Assembly (NCBI RefSeq): GCF_014205015.1
Contig: NZ_JACHMO010000001.1
Span: 1,798,001-1,862,000 of the forward strand
DNA: 64,000 bases
Origin: Saccharothrix ecbatanensis
GTDB taxonomy: Bacteria; Actinomycetota; Actinomycetes; Mycobacteriales; Pseudonocardiaceae
Direction of reading: 5' to 3'
A program made the position numbers and the translations under genes. Each line of letters begins with the position of its first letter. Position 1 is the stretch's first letter. The notes beneath the pieces are model-generated. The model was given only the letters and a program-made list of their open reading frames with translations. It did not search any database and was not told where the DNA came from. Shown here piece after piece: positions 16,314-24,943 of the stretch.

Positions 16314-17201
16314 ATGTCGAACAACCGCATGCTCGCTGTGAGCGAGCCGTACCACGCCGTGAACGGCAATGGCCGAGCGGTGCGTGCTGCGAGTCCGTCG
16401 GGTCTGAGAGCGCTGTCGCCGGTGGCGGCGGTGGCGGCGCCGTCGCAGGACAGCGTTGCCGACGGATTCCTTGAGCAGACGCTGCAACTGGCGCAGAACC
16501 TGATCAGCTCCGCCATCTGCGCCTACCGTGACGAACCGCGTTCCGGGACGGCGGATCGGGACACCGTGCGCGAGGTGATCCGGGCGCTGATCGCGCGCCC
16601 CGAGAACACCGTGCGCTGCGTGGTGGCGACCGAGTGGCTCGCCATGGAGATCATCGACGTGGCCGGCGAGCTGCCGGACCGGGGGCGCGTCGAGATGCTG
16701 TGCGACCGGTCGGTGGTGGACGCGTTCATGGACGCGAAGCTCCGTCGGTTGGACCGCTGTGAGGCTCGGATCGCGCCGAAGTCCATGCCGGAGATGATCC
16801 TGGTCAAGGGCGCCGCGGCGATGTGCAGGAGCAGGTCCCACGACGGGGAGATGCCGTTCTTCGACTGCCCCGAACTCCAGGAAGTGCTGTACAGCTTCTA
16901 CCGCAATGCCTGGCGGCTCGCGCCTGCCCTGGGCGCCTACCAGGACTTCACCTTGATGTACAGCTGCGACCAGACCCGGCAGATCCTGAACATGTTGTCC
17001 AAGGGGTACAAGGACGAGGTCGCGGCCAGGCAGGTTGGGGTCTCGGTGCGCACCTATCGCAGGTATGTCGCGGACCTGGCCCACACGCTGGGGGTGCAGT
17101 CGCGCTTCCAGATCGCCGTGCGGGCGGTCGAGCTCGGTTTGATGGATCGCGGTGAGGACGCGAGCGGTGGTCAGGACGGACCGTCCGCGAGGCTGAACTA
17201 G
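16314..17201 (+). CDS. LuxR-type HTH transcriptional regulator with N-terminal sensor-like domain
   Basis: 295 residues. The C-terminal 65 residues form a LuxR-like helix-turn-helix (ILNMLSKGYKDEVAARQVGV, then SVRTYRRYVADLAHTLGVQSRFQIAVRAVELGLM). The N-terminal part has a disordered first 50 residues and a helical domain (about 60-225) resembling the phospholipase-D/TrmB-associated domain in actinobacterial orphan regulators. No response-regulator Asp pocket is seen. ATG 16314 is preceded by GGGGGGA. The long leader suggests post-transcriptional control. The target is unknown; the secreted lyase gene downstream is a possible one. Confidence 0.8.
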   Translation: MSNNRMLAVSEPYHAVNGNGRAVRAASPSGLRALSPVAAVAAPSQDSVADGFLEQTLQLAQNLISSAICAYRDEPRSGTADRDTVREVIRALIARPENTVRCVVATEWLAMEIIDVAGELPDRGRVEMLCDRSVVDAFMDAKLRRLDRCEARIAPKSMPEMILVKGAAAMCRSRSHDGEMPFFDCPELQEVLYSFYRNAWRLAPALGAYQDFTLMYSCDQTRQILNMLSKGYKDEVAARQVGVSVRTYRRYVADLAHTLGVQSRFQIAVRAVELGLMDRGEDASGGQDGPSARLN

Positions 17202-17404
17202 TGCCGCGTCGCCGGAACGTCGACCCGGTGATCGGTGTGGTGGGCTGAAGGGGTGGCTGGCCGGACGGCAACGTGGCCGACGGCCTCCCGCCGCCCCTTC
17301 GCGAGGCGTGAAACGATACAGCCTACTTGCGAGTACGTGGTCGGCACGAAATTCGCAACGCCCGGGTAACCCTGCCGGGCGGCGAAACTTTATCGGCAAG
17401 ACTG

Positions 17405-17434
17405 TTGACACCGGGTCAGCACCGTTCGTACGGT
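17405..17434 (+). promoter_or_regulatory. Promoter TTGACA-N18-TACGGT
   Basis: TTGACA at 17405-17410 and TACGGT at 17429-17434 read toward the rhamnogalacturonan lyase. Both LacI-type operators lie downstream of it, where they would block elongation or start. Confidence 0.55.
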
Positions 17435-17495
17435 CTGATCTACCGCCGTGGGTTGCTCGAAAGCACATGAGGGGACCGACTGCGGGACCGTCACC

Positions 17496-17511
17496 TGGAT
17501 AGCGCTTTCCA
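17496..17511. promoter_or_regulatory. LacI-type operator-like palindrome TGGATAGCGCTTTCCA
   Basis: A 16-base near-perfect palindrome (14 of 16 symmetric) with the AGCGCT core common to LacI-family operators that control sugar-polymer genes. It is 108 bases before the exact CebR-type site. Confidence 0.55.
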
Positions 17512-17603
17512 CGGTGGCGTCCACGCGGCGGTTGAATCGTTTCATTGATGACGGCAGCGTCATCGTCCGAGCTTCACGCCATAGGGACACAACAGACCAT
17601 TTC

Positions 17604-17617
17604 TGGGAGCGCTCCCA
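17604..17617. promoter_or_regulatory. CebR-type operator TGGGAGCGCTCCCA
   Basis: A perfect 14-bp palindrome identical to the known CebR/CelR operator of Streptomyces and Thermobifida, the cellobiose-responsive LacI-family repressor of cellulolytic genes. It lies 46 bases before the start of a CBM2-bearing rhamnogalacturonan lyase. The regulator gene itself is not in the window. It implies induction of this pectin-active gene by cello-oligosaccharides. Confidence 0.8.
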
Positions 17618-17649
17618 GGAATGCACGAGCGAATGGAGCAATGGTGCTC

Positions 17650-19887
17650 ATGAACTCGCGGGTGCGCATGGTCGCCGCCGCTACGGCGATCAGCGCACTG
17701 ACCGGCGGCCTAGTAGTGGCGGGAGTGGCCTCGGCCGCTCCGGGCTGCAAGGTCGACTACACGGTGCAGAACAAGTGGCAGGGCGGGTTCACCGCCAACG
17801 TGATGATCACCAACCTGGGCGACCCGGTGGACGGGTGGCGACTCGCCTGGGCGTTCCCCGGCTCGGAGCGCTTCGGCCAGGGGTGGAACGCGACGTTCGA
17901 CGCCTCCGGCGCGAGTGTGACAGCGTCCAATGTGGACTACAACCGGCAGATCGCCACCGGTGGCACGGCGACGTTCGGCTTCAACGGCACGATGACCGGT
18001 GACGCGGTCGGCGTGCCGACGACGTTCACCCTCAACGGCACCACGTGCACGGGCGGCGTCGACCCGACGACGACCACCACCACCACCACGACTACAACGA
18101 CCACGACCACCACGACGACCACCACGACGACGGGCCCCGGCCCGGGACCTGGTGATCCGACCGGCCGCAAGCAGGTCGAACGGCTGGATCGCGGCGTGAT
18201 CAGCGTCCGCTCCGGATCCGGCAACCTGGTCAGCTGGCGGCTCCTCGCCGGCGACCCGCAGAACGTCGGGTTCAACGTGTACCGGGGCAGCGCCAAGCTG
18301 AACTCCTCCCCGATCACGTCCTCGACGAACTACCTGGACAACGGCGCGGCGGCGGACTCCTCCTACACCGTCCGCGCGGTGGTGAACGGGACCGAGCAGG
18401 CGGCCTCTCCGGCGTCGCTCGGGTTCGGTTCGGGCTACCGGGACGTGCCGATCCAGTCGCCGGGCAGCACGTACGTGGCCAACGACGCGAGCGTCGGCGA
18501 CCTGGACGGCGACGGCGACTACGAGTTCGTCCTCAAGTGGGACCCGACCAATGCCAAGGACAACTCGCAGTCGGGCGTGACCGGCAACGTCTACATCGAC
18601 GCGTACCGGCTCGACGGCACGCGGTTGTGGCGCATCGACCTGGGCCGGAACATCCGGGCGGGCGCGCACTACACCCAGTTCCAGGTGTACGACTACGACG
18701 GTGACGGCAAGGCCGAGGTGGCGATGAAGACCGCCGACGGCACCCGTGACGGCCGGGGCACGGTGATCGGCAACGCCTCCGCCGACCACCGCAACTCCGG
18801 CGGCTACATCCTGACCGGGCCGGAGTTCCTGACCATGTTCAACGGTCAGACCGGCGCCGCCATGTCCACGGTGAACTACGACCCGCCGCGCGGCAACGTC
18901 TCTTCCTGGGGTGACAGCTACGGCAACCGCGTCGACCGCTTCCTGGCGGGCACCGCGTACCTCGACGGCGCACGCCCGTCGCTGATCATGGCCCGCGGCT
19001 ACTACACCCGTGCGGTCATCGCCGCCTGGGACTTCCGCAACGGCGCGCTCACCAAGCGCTGGACGTTCGACTCCAACGCCACCGGCAACAGCACCTACGC
19101 CGGTCAGGGTAACCACTCGCTGACCATCGGCGACGTCGACCAGGACGGCCGCGACGAGATCGTCTACGGCGCCGCGACCATCGACGACAACGGCCGAGGC
19201 CTGTGGAACACCCGGTTCGGCCACGGCGACGCCGCCCACCTGGGCGACCTCGACCCGTCCCGGCCGGGCCTGGAGTACTACAAGGTCTCGGAGAACAGCA
19301 ACCAGCCCGCCACGTGGTTCGCCGACGCACGCACCGGCCAGGTGCTGTGGCGGACCGCTGCCGCCGGTGACAACGGCCGCGGCGTGTCGGCCGACATCTA
19401 CGCCGGCAACCCCGGTGCGGAATCGTGGTCGAGCGCGGACAGCCAGATCCGCGACATCCGCGGCACCGGCATCGCCCGCAAGCCGTCGTCGGCGAACTTC
19501 CTGCTCTGGTGGGACGGCGACCCGTCGCGCGAGCTGCTCAACGGCACGTACGTGGACAAGTACGGCACCGGTGGCGACACCCGCGTGCTGACGGGGGCGG
19601 GCGTGCGCTCCAACAACGGCAGCAAGTCGACCCCGGCCGTGAGCGGTGACATCCTGGGCGACTGGCGCGAGGAGGTCGTGTGGCCCACCACTGACAACCG
19701 GGCTCTGCGCATCTACTCCACCCCGAACCAGACCGACCGACGCATCCCGACGCTGATGCACGACACCATGTACCGCGTCGCCATCGCCTGGCAGAACACC
19801 GCCTACAACCAGCCGCCGCACCCGAGCTTCCACATCGGCGGCGGCATGGCCACCCCGCCGTGGCCGGACGTGCACTACGCCGGCTGA
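17650..19887 (+). CDS. Secreted rhamnogalacturonan lyase, CBM2-PL11
   Basis: 745 residues. A Sec signal peptide (about 1-30, ending VASAA) is followed by a CBM2 cellulose-binding module (about 31-130, CKVDYTVQNKWQGGFTANV, GWRLAWAFPG). Then come a poly-Thr linker encoded by an ACC/ACG run (18064-18132) and a PL11 beta-propeller catalytic domain (about 170-745) with repeated calcium-binding DxDGDGxxE motifs such as GDLDGDGDYEFV and YDYDGDGKAEV. The domain cleaves the rhamnose-galacturonate backbone of rhamnogalacturonan I. ATG 17650 has better RBS spacing (GGAG) than ATG 17641. It is preceded by a CebR-type operator and followed by a strong bidirectional terminator. Cellulose anchoring places it on plant cell walls. 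Confidence 0.93.
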   Translation: MNSRVRMVAAATAISALTGGLVVAGVASAAPGCKVDYTVQNKWQGGFTANVMITNLGDPVDGWRLAWAFPGSERFGQGWNATFDASGASVTASNVDYNRQIATGGTATFGFNGTMTGDAVGVPTTFTLNGTTCTGGVDPTTTTTTTTTTTTTTTTTTTTTTGPGPGPGDPTGRKQVERLDRGVISVRSGSGNLVSWRLLAGDPQNVGFNVYRGSAKLNSSPITSSTNYLDNGAAADSSYTVRAVVNGTEQAASPASLGFGSGYRDVPIQSPGSTYVANDASVGDLDGDGDYEFVLKWDPTNAKDNSQSGVTGNVYIDAYRLDGTRLWRIDLGRNIRAGAHYTQFQVYDYDGDGKAEVAMKTADGTRDGRGTVIGNASADHRNSGGYILTGPEFLTMFNGQTGAAMSTVNYDPPRGNVSSWGDSYGNRVDRFLAGTAYLDGARPSLIMARGYYTRAVIAAWDFRNGALTKRWTFDSNATGNSTYAGQGNHSLTIGDVDQDGRDEIVYGAATIDDNGRGLWNTRFGHGDAAHLGDLDPSRPGLEYYKVSENSNQPATWFADARTGQVLWRTAAAGDNGRGVSADIYAGNPGAESWSSADSQIRDIRGTGIARKPSSANFLLWWDGDPSRELLNGTYVDKYGTGGDTRVLTGAGVRSNNGSKSTPAVSGDILGDWREEVVWPTTDNRALRIYSTPNQTDRRIPTLMHDTMYRVAIAWQNTAYNQPPHPSFHIGGGMATPPWPDVHYAG
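18064..18132 (+). repeat. ACC/ACG trinucleotide run coding a poly-Thr linker
   Basis: About 23 nearly uninterrupted Thr codons between CBM2 and the PL11 domain, ending in a Gly-Pro stretch. A similar Thr/Ser/Pro linker occurs in the GH16 gene at about 42553-42700. Such runs are prone to slippage, so their length may vary among strains. Confidence 0.8.
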
Positions 19888-19917
19888 CCCGCGACACGGG
19901 CACTCCGAGCGTTGAAC

Positions 19918-19959
19918 GCGGGCGATGACTTCCAGGTGGACCAGGAAGTCATCGCCCGC
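19918..19959. terminator. Bidirectional terminator, 16-bp perfect stem
   Basis: GCGGGCGATGACTTCC at 19918-19933 pairs perfectly with GGAAGTCATCGCCCGC at 19944-19959 over a 10-base loop. It sits between convergent genes: the lyase (+) and the CE12 esterase (-). Confidence 0.8.
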
Positions 19960-19983
19960 ACCCATTACTCCTCAACCGGCGCT

Positions 19984-21264
19984 TCAGCCCCGTAGTCGGC
20001 TGAAGCGCTGGTTGGCGCTCCCGTTGTAGGTGTACTGGGAGATCCGCGCGCCATCCGCGGTCGACTTCGCCCACACGTCCATGGCCAGACCGGACTGCCG
20101 GTTGACGAGGCTGATCACGTCGCCGCCGTGGTCGACCACGCGCCATTGCTGGCTCGTGGCGTTGGTGTCGGGCTGCTGCGTGATGTCGGCCCCGTTGCTG
20201 TTGCCGGAGACCTGGAGGACCAGGCCGCTGTGCCGGGCCTTGACGCGGACGTGGCCGTCACCGGTGTCGATGAACTCGAACTGCTGGTTGGGCCGACCGT
20301 TGGGGGCCCACTGGACGAGCCCGGCCCCGGCCGCGGTGGACGCTCCGCTGACGTCGGCCGCTTTGCCGCTGTGCTGCGCCACCAGGCTGTAGGCGGACGA
20401 AGTCGAACGCAGCGAAGAGGCGAGACCGATGCCTTGGTCACGCAGGGCCCCGGCGACGACCTCCGCGATGCGGGCCGCGCCGGCCGCCTCGAAGTGGGTG
20501 TGGTCGTTGCAGAAGAACGCGCCGACCGCGCCCTGGCTGTAGTCGCCGTTGTTGGGGCACAGGCGCAGCGAGTTGTACAACGCGATGCTGCGCTGGTGCA
20601 GGTCGATGACCGGGACCTGGTCGACCTGCGCCTGGGCGATGGTCTCGTTCACGAACCCGCGGGTGGCCACCGCGGTCGAACCGGAGCAGCGGATCGCCGA
20701 CACGGGCGTCACGTAGACGGGCTTCACACCGCGTGCCTTGGCCTCGCGGGACATAGTGGACAGGAGCTCGCGGTAGCGTGCGGTGCCCACGTGGCGTGGG
20801 CAGTTGGAGTCGCCGTCGTTGATGCCGAACTGGATGATCAGCCAGTCGCCGGACTGCATGCCGTTGGTGGAGAGCATGGTCGCCCAGCGCGAGGCGTATG
20901 TGCGAGGGCTGACGACGCACTCGCCGGCGGAGTCCTTGGTGCTCTTGACGTTCGTCTCGTAGAGCCAGGTCTGGATGCTCCGACCGCCCATGGCGTTGTT
21001 GACGACCGTGACGTCGTCGTTGAACAGCCGGTCGAACTCCCGGCCCCAGCCGACCGGGCACGTGCTGCTGCCGTTGGCCATGGTCGAGTCACCGGCCAGC
21101 CACACCTTGAACGGCGCGAGGGCGGCTCCCGCCCCCGAGTCGGCCTGCGGTGCCGCGCACAGCGCGGGTGCCGGCGTGGCCTGCGCCGGAACCACTACGG
21201 CCGCCATCGCGGCGAAGACGGCCGCCGCGATGGCCAGGCACCGGTTTCGTGGAGATGTTCTCAT
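19984..21264 (-). CDS. Secreted rhamnogalacturonan acetylesterase (CE12) with CBM13
   Basis: 426 residues. A signal peptide (1-29, cut near PAQA) precedes an SGNH hydrolase domain (about 50-280) with the nucleophile in AGDSTM (Ser60), GGRS, QFGINDGD and the Asp254/His257 pair in NDHTHFEAAG. This is the CE12 pattern that removes acetyl groups from rhamnogalacturonan I. A CBM13/ricin-B trefoil follows (about 295-426) with QxF/QxW repeats (NQQFEFID, SQQWRVVDHGG, NQRFSRLRG). The trefoil is very similar to that of the alpha/beta hydrolase at 29576. Deacetylation would help the PL11 lyase encoded next door. Confidence 0.9.
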   Translation of the reverse strand: MRTSPRNRCLAIAAAVFAAMAAVVVPAQATPAPALCAAPQADSGAGAALAPFKVWLAGDSTMANGSSTCPVGWGREFDRLFNDDVTVVNNAMGGRSIQTWLYETNVKSTKDSAGECVVSPRTYASRWATMLSTNGMQSGDWLIIQFGINDGDSNCPRHVGTARYRELLSTMSREAKARGVKPVYVTPVSAIRCSGSTAVATRGFVNETIAQAQVDQVPVIDLHQRSIALYNSLRLCPNNGDYSQGAVGAFFCNDHTHFEAAGAARIAEVVAGALRDQGIGLASSLRSTSSAYSLVAQHSGKAADVSGASTAAGAGLVQWAPNGRPNQQFEFIDTGDGHVRVKARHSGLVLQVSGNSNGADITQQPDTNATSQQWRVVDHGGDVISLVNRQSGLAMDVWAKSTADGARISQYTYNGSANQRFSRLRG

Positions 21265-21299
21265 CGGTCCTCCATGTCGTTATCGGCAGAATTGCGACG

Positions 21300-22802
21300 T
21301 CAGCGGACCTGAGTCGATGGGATGACGCCCAGCCGGACGGCCTCGTCCAGCACCAGGTTCGACATGGCGGTTGCGCCGTATTCGGAGAAGTGCGTGTTGT
21401 CGCCCTTCTCGCGGGTCAGGAACAGCTGCTCGGACGGCGTGACGCCGAGTTGCTGGACCAGGTTGGCGGACAACGTGGTCAGGTCGATCAGCGGAGTGCT
21501 CTGCGCCCGCGCGACGGCCTTCATCTCGTTCGGCAGGTTGGCGCCCACTCCGTTGATGTGCCAGGCGGTTCCGGTGAGGCGACCGGACGAGTCGAACAAC
21601 CGGCGGACCGGCGGCGTCACCAGCACGGGCGTGCCGCCCGCCGCGCGCACGTCGCGGACCATCCGGGTGAGGTTGTCGCGGAACGCGGTGGCCGAGGTCT
21701 GCTTGTCGTTGTGGCCGACCTGGATCATGACCGTGTCGCCCGCGCGGGTCTGCGACCGCACCGCGGGGAACAGCGTCGAGTTGGACAGCACCGAGCCGGA
21801 GCTCTCGCCGGAGTCGGCGTAGTTCGCCACCGACAGGCCCTCGCGCAGGCGGGCGGGCAGGGTCTGGCCCCAGCCGGTGTAGGGGGCGACGCTCTGGTCG
21901 CAGACGGTGGAGTCGCCGACCAGGAACAACGCCGGCGGCCTGACCTGCCTGACCGTGACCGCCACGACCGATGGCGAGCGCCCGTCGAACACGAGGTTCA
22001 ACCCCGGCGTGCCGGTGCCGGCCTGACCCGTCGGCTGACCTTCGGGGTTGCGCACGTTGACGGTGACGACCCGCTCGGCGAACTGGCCCGCGCCGGTGTC
22101 GACCGCGGCGAGCACCCGGCGTCGGGCCTCGGCGGTGATGCCGGTGTTGGCCGCACGGGACGAGCTGCCCAGCCGCACGGTCACGTCGTAGTGGCCCGGC
22201 GCCACGTCGTAGCGGCAGGTGATCGGCCCGGTTCCGGTGCAGCCTGCCGGCAGCGGGTCACCGGGGACGGCGCCGAGCCGGACGAGCAGCCACTGCTGGT
22301 TGGCGCCGCCGTTGACGTCGTACTGGGAGACGCGCGCGCCGTCGGCGGTGGACCTCTCCCACACGTCCAATGCCTTGCCGCTGTTGCGGTTGACGATCCC
22401 GACGTGGCCGCTGTCGGTGTCGACCAGGCTGAACTGCTGGTTGGTGGCGTTCCTGTCGGTCCACTGCACCACGTTCGCGCCGTTGGCCGTGGAGGCGGAG
22501 GCGATGTCCACGACCTTGCCGCTGTGACGGGACTTCAGCCGGTAGTACCCGCCGCCGGAGTCGACGAACTGGAACTGCTGCGCGGCCGAGTCCGTTCTGG
22601 TCGACTGCACCACGGCGCCGCCATCGGCCGTGGACTGCACCTGCATGGCCTTGCCGCTGTGCCGGGCGACCACGACGTACGTGGCGGTGGTGTCGACGGT
22701 GGCTGCTTGAGCCGAGGGTGCGGTCGGCGCGAGTGCGGCGACCGCGCCCAAGACGAGAACCAGTGCCGATCGCATGACCGCACCGCATGACGACAATGTC
22801 AT
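21300..22802 (-). CDS. Secreted CE12-type SGNH esterase with N-terminal CBM13
   Basis: 500 residues with the modules in the reverse order from its neighbour. A signal peptide (1-33) is followed by a ricin-B/CBM13 trefoil (about 38-175). Next comes a beta-rich domain (about 178-285, PGHYDVTVRLG) as in plant-polysaccharide CE12 enzymes, then the SGNH domain (about 290-500) with VGDSTVCD (Ser298), GHND and Asp468/His471 in GDNTHFSEYGA. It is expected to deacetylate pectic polymers. ATG 22802 has GAAGGG nine bases upstream; ATG 22775 is an alternative. It lies 35 bases downstream of the CE12-CBM13 gene start, so they may be cotranscribed. Confidence 0.88.
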   Translation of the reverse strand: MTLSSCGAVMRSALVLVLGAVAALAPTAPSAQAATVDTTATYVVVARHSGKAMQVQSTADGGAVVQSTRTDSAAQQFQFVDSGGGYYRLKSRHSGKVVDIASASTANGANVVQWTDRNATNQQFSLVDTDSGHVGIVNRNSGKALDVWERSTADGARVSQYDVNGGANQQWLLVRLGAVPGDPLPAGCTGTGPITCRYDVAPGHYDVTVRLGSSSRAANTGITAEARRRVLAAVDTGAGQFAERVVTVNVRNPEGQPTGQAGTGTPGLNLVFDGRSPSVVAVTVRQVRPPALFLVGDSTVCDQSVAPYTGWGQTLPARLREGLSVANYADSGESSGSVLSNSTLFPAVRSQTRAGDTVMIQVGHNDKQTSATAFRDNLTRMVRDVRAAGGTPVLVTPPVRRLFDSSGRLTGTAWHINGVGANLPNEMKAVARAQSTPLIDLTTLSANLVQQLGVTPSEQLFLTREKGDNTHFSEYGATAMSNLVLDEAVRLGVIPSTQVR

Positions 22803-22905
22803 ATGCGTGCCCTTCGCCGGAGTCGACCTGGCGGTCGGGCCGCCAGGTCGAGAGGATATTTCCAGCGAAAGAGTTGCGTTGAATTCGGGCTGTCGTCAAT
22901 GGCGG

Positions 22906-22961
22906 CATCTCGTATGGGAGTGACCGTCGAATACATTCGACGGTCACTCCCATACGAGATG
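22906..22961. repeat. Perfect 27-bp inverted repeat with 2-base centre
   Basis: Bases 22906-22932 are the exact reverse complement of 22935-22961, with only AC between. The core half is CGTATGGGAGTGACCGTCGA. It lies 27 bases past the GH53 stop and 103 bases before the CE12 gene start. It could terminate GH53 transcription, extrude as a cruciform or bind a protein. No T-tract follows on the minus strand. Confidence 0.85.
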
Positions 22962-22988
22962 AAACGGTATTCGAGAATACTGCCCCGG

Positions 22989-24905
22989 TCAGTGGCCGCC
23001 GCGTCCGGTTACGACGTCGATGACCGCGGTGACCGGTCCTGCGTCGGTCATGCCGGCGACGGTCACCTCACCCGGCTTGTCGGTCGCGCCGGCCGGCAAC
23101 GGCTGCCAGCGGACGGGGATGTGGGTGATCTTGTCGGTGGCGGTGGTGAGCAGGTGGACGGAGGAGGGCAGCCTCGGAGCGGCACGCACCCCGGTGGCGG
23201 TGTGGACGGTGTCCTGGAGGATGTGCTTGGCACGGCTGGCGTTGAAGACGTTGATGGACGCGTGCGGCTCCCACGTGTTCGTCAGTCCGGGCACGGCCCG
23301 GAACATCGTCTGGTAGCCGACCGGCTCCCACACGAGCACTCCGGCGCCCTTGTTGTCGACCACGTCGTTCGCGGCCTGGAAAACCCGCTGGATGGCGTCC
23401 GCTTGACCCTGGATCGTCCGGGGGAAGGGCGAGTTGGGCATCGGCGAGCCGTCGCCGCCGGAGGCCGGGTAGGCGGTTTCGGCGATGTCGATCTCGTAGT
23501 CGGGGTATGTCGTGGCCATGGTGTTCAGGTTGATGTCGAGCGCCTCGGGCGTGCCGTGCCACTCCGAGTAGTACGAAATGGCCAGCACATCGGGGTTCTG
23601 GCCCTTCGCCTTCACCCGGGTGAGGAACTGGTGCCAGAACTCCATGGTCTTGGCGAGCCGGTCCTTGTTGACGATCACGTGGATCTCGACCTTGGACTTC
23701 GGCGACGCGTCGCGGACCGCCTTGATCCCGGAGGCGGCCAGGGTCGTGAACCGGTCCCACGCCTGGTCGTAGAGCTGCTGTTCGACCGCGTCGGTCGAAC
23801 CCCAGTACTTCCACAGCAGGCCACCGCCGGGCTTCGACTGGTAGACGTCGGCCTGGTCGACGAAGTACGGCGGGTTCACCGTGCCGATGAGGGCCGCCTC
23901 GCTGCCGTACATGAAACCGTTGATGATCTCGTTGCCGACCGCGACCTTGTCCGGCGTGGTGCCCTGCCGGACCAACTGGCGCAGGTGGTCGGCGGTGAAG
24001 TCGTACACCGCCCGGTTCAGGTCGTCGAACTCCAGCCCGGCCCAGGCGCGCGGCTTCGGCTGCTTGCTCGGGTCCGCCCACGAGTCCGCGTAGTGGTAGT
24101 CGATGCCCAGGCCCATGTCCCGCTGCTTGATCCACTGCGCCGAGGTCAGCGTGCGCTGCGGACCCTGGCGCGGCACCGCGTTCGGTTCGCCGGTGCTCTC
24201 GCTGCGCGGCTCGTTGAACACCCGCAGCCGGGCGTACTGCATGCCACGGTCCTTGACCACGTCCAGCTGGTGCGGCCCGGCGCCCCGGTCTGCGGCCAGG
24301 GGGTCGACCCAGTACTGCCGGTCCTGGTGGTCGTCCACCCAGGACAGGTCGGCGCCGAGGACGAGGTCGTCGCGCAGGTAGTTCAGGACCTGGATCTCGC
24401 TGACACCGGCCTGGGCGTGGCCCGGCACACCCGTGAACGTCAGCCGGACGTAGCGCGTCGCCGGCCGGGTGAACAGGTGCACCTCTCCCCGCGACGCGGC
24501 CCGGTTGTGGGACTTGTCGGCGATCGTCTTCCACCGGCGGCCGTCGGATGAAGCCTCGACGACGTACCGGTAGACCACACCGCGTTCGGGGAACACCACC
24601 TTGACCTTGCGCAGGTTGTCGTAGGCGCCACCGAGGTCGACGGTCAGCCACTGCCGCGCGCCGGCACGATCGGGGCGCCAGGATGTCGCCGGGTCGCCGT
24701 CGATGGCCAGCCCGGCGGTCGCCGAGCCGCTGGCCGCCGTCGCCGAAGACCAGGGCTTGGCGGCGATGTTGCTCTCGATCGGCTTGATGTCCGCGGTCCC
24801 GAACGTGGCACCGGCCGGCCCGGCCACCACGAGCAGCCCTGAGGACACCAGGGTGGCCACCGTTGTCAGGCCCACGAGGACGCGGGCCGGACGTCTGCTG
24901 TTCAT
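22989..24905 (-). CDS. Secreted arabinogalactan endo-beta-1,4-galactanase (GH53) with CBM32-like module
   Basis: 638 residues. A signal peptide (1-33) and an F5/8 type C galactose-binding-like module (about 48-175, GDPATSWRPDR, RYVRLTFTGVPG) precede a GH53 barrel (about 182-540) with acid/base Glu326 in AVGNEIINGF and nucleophile Glu476 in EIDIAETAYP. A C-terminal Ig-like region (about 560-638, GEVTVAGMTDAGPVTAVIDV) follows. It hydrolyses beta-1,4-galactan side chains of rhamnogalacturonan I. ATG 24905 has AGGAGAAGGAC upstream; the frame is open further but matches nothing. The gene runs in the same direction as the GH43 and PL9 genes upstream and is 38 bases from GH43, so the three probably form one operon. 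Confidence 0.92.
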   Translation of the reverse strand: MNSRRPARVLVGLTTVATLVSSGLLVVAGPAGATFGTADIKPIESNIAAKPWSSATAASGSATAGLAIDGDPATSWRPDRAGARQWLTVDLGGAYDNLRKVKVVFPERGVVYRYVVEASSDGRRWKTIADKSHNRAASRGEVHLFTRPATRYVRLTFTGVPGHAQAGVSEIQVLNYLRDDLVLGADLSWVDDHQDRQYWVDPLAADRGAGPHQLDVVKDRGMQYARLRVFNEPRSESTGEPNAVPRQGPQRTLTSAQWIKQRDMGLGIDYHYADSWADPSKQPKPRAWAGLEFDDLNRAVYDFTADHLRQLVRQGTTPDKVAVGNEIINGFMYGSEAALIGTVNPPYFVDQADVYQSKPGGGLLWKYWGSTDAVEQQLYDQAWDRFTTLAASGIKAVRDASPKSKVEIHVIVNKDRLAKTMEFWHQFLTRVKAKGQNPDVLAISYYSEWHGTPEALDINLNTMATTYPDYEIDIAETAYPASGGDGSPMPNSPFPRTIQGQADAIQRVFQAANDVVDNKGAGVLVWEPVGYQTMFRAVPGLTNTWEPHASINVFNASRAKHILQDTVHTATGVRAAPRLPSSVHLLTTATDKITHIPVRWQPLPAGATDKPGEVTVAGMTDAGPVTAVIDVVTGRGGH

Positions 24906-24943
24906 GTCCTTCTCCTGACGGTGTTCCATGCGTCGGCGGACGG

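Larger units (their letters stand above)
17202..17649. other. 448-base regulatory gap before the rhamnogalacturonan lyase
   Basis: No gene. It holds a TTGACA promoter and two LacI-type operators, listed separately. Confidence 0.6.

Noticed and set aside
18064..18132. Possible CRISPR-like or microsatellite array
   Set aside because: The ACC/ACG run is in frame and codes the Thr linker of the lyase; no spacers.
17710..19965. 751-codon minus-strand frame opposite the rhamnogalacturonan lyase
   Set aside because: Composition typical of antisense GC-rich frames; the plus-strand frame has signal peptide, CBM2 and PL11 motifs.
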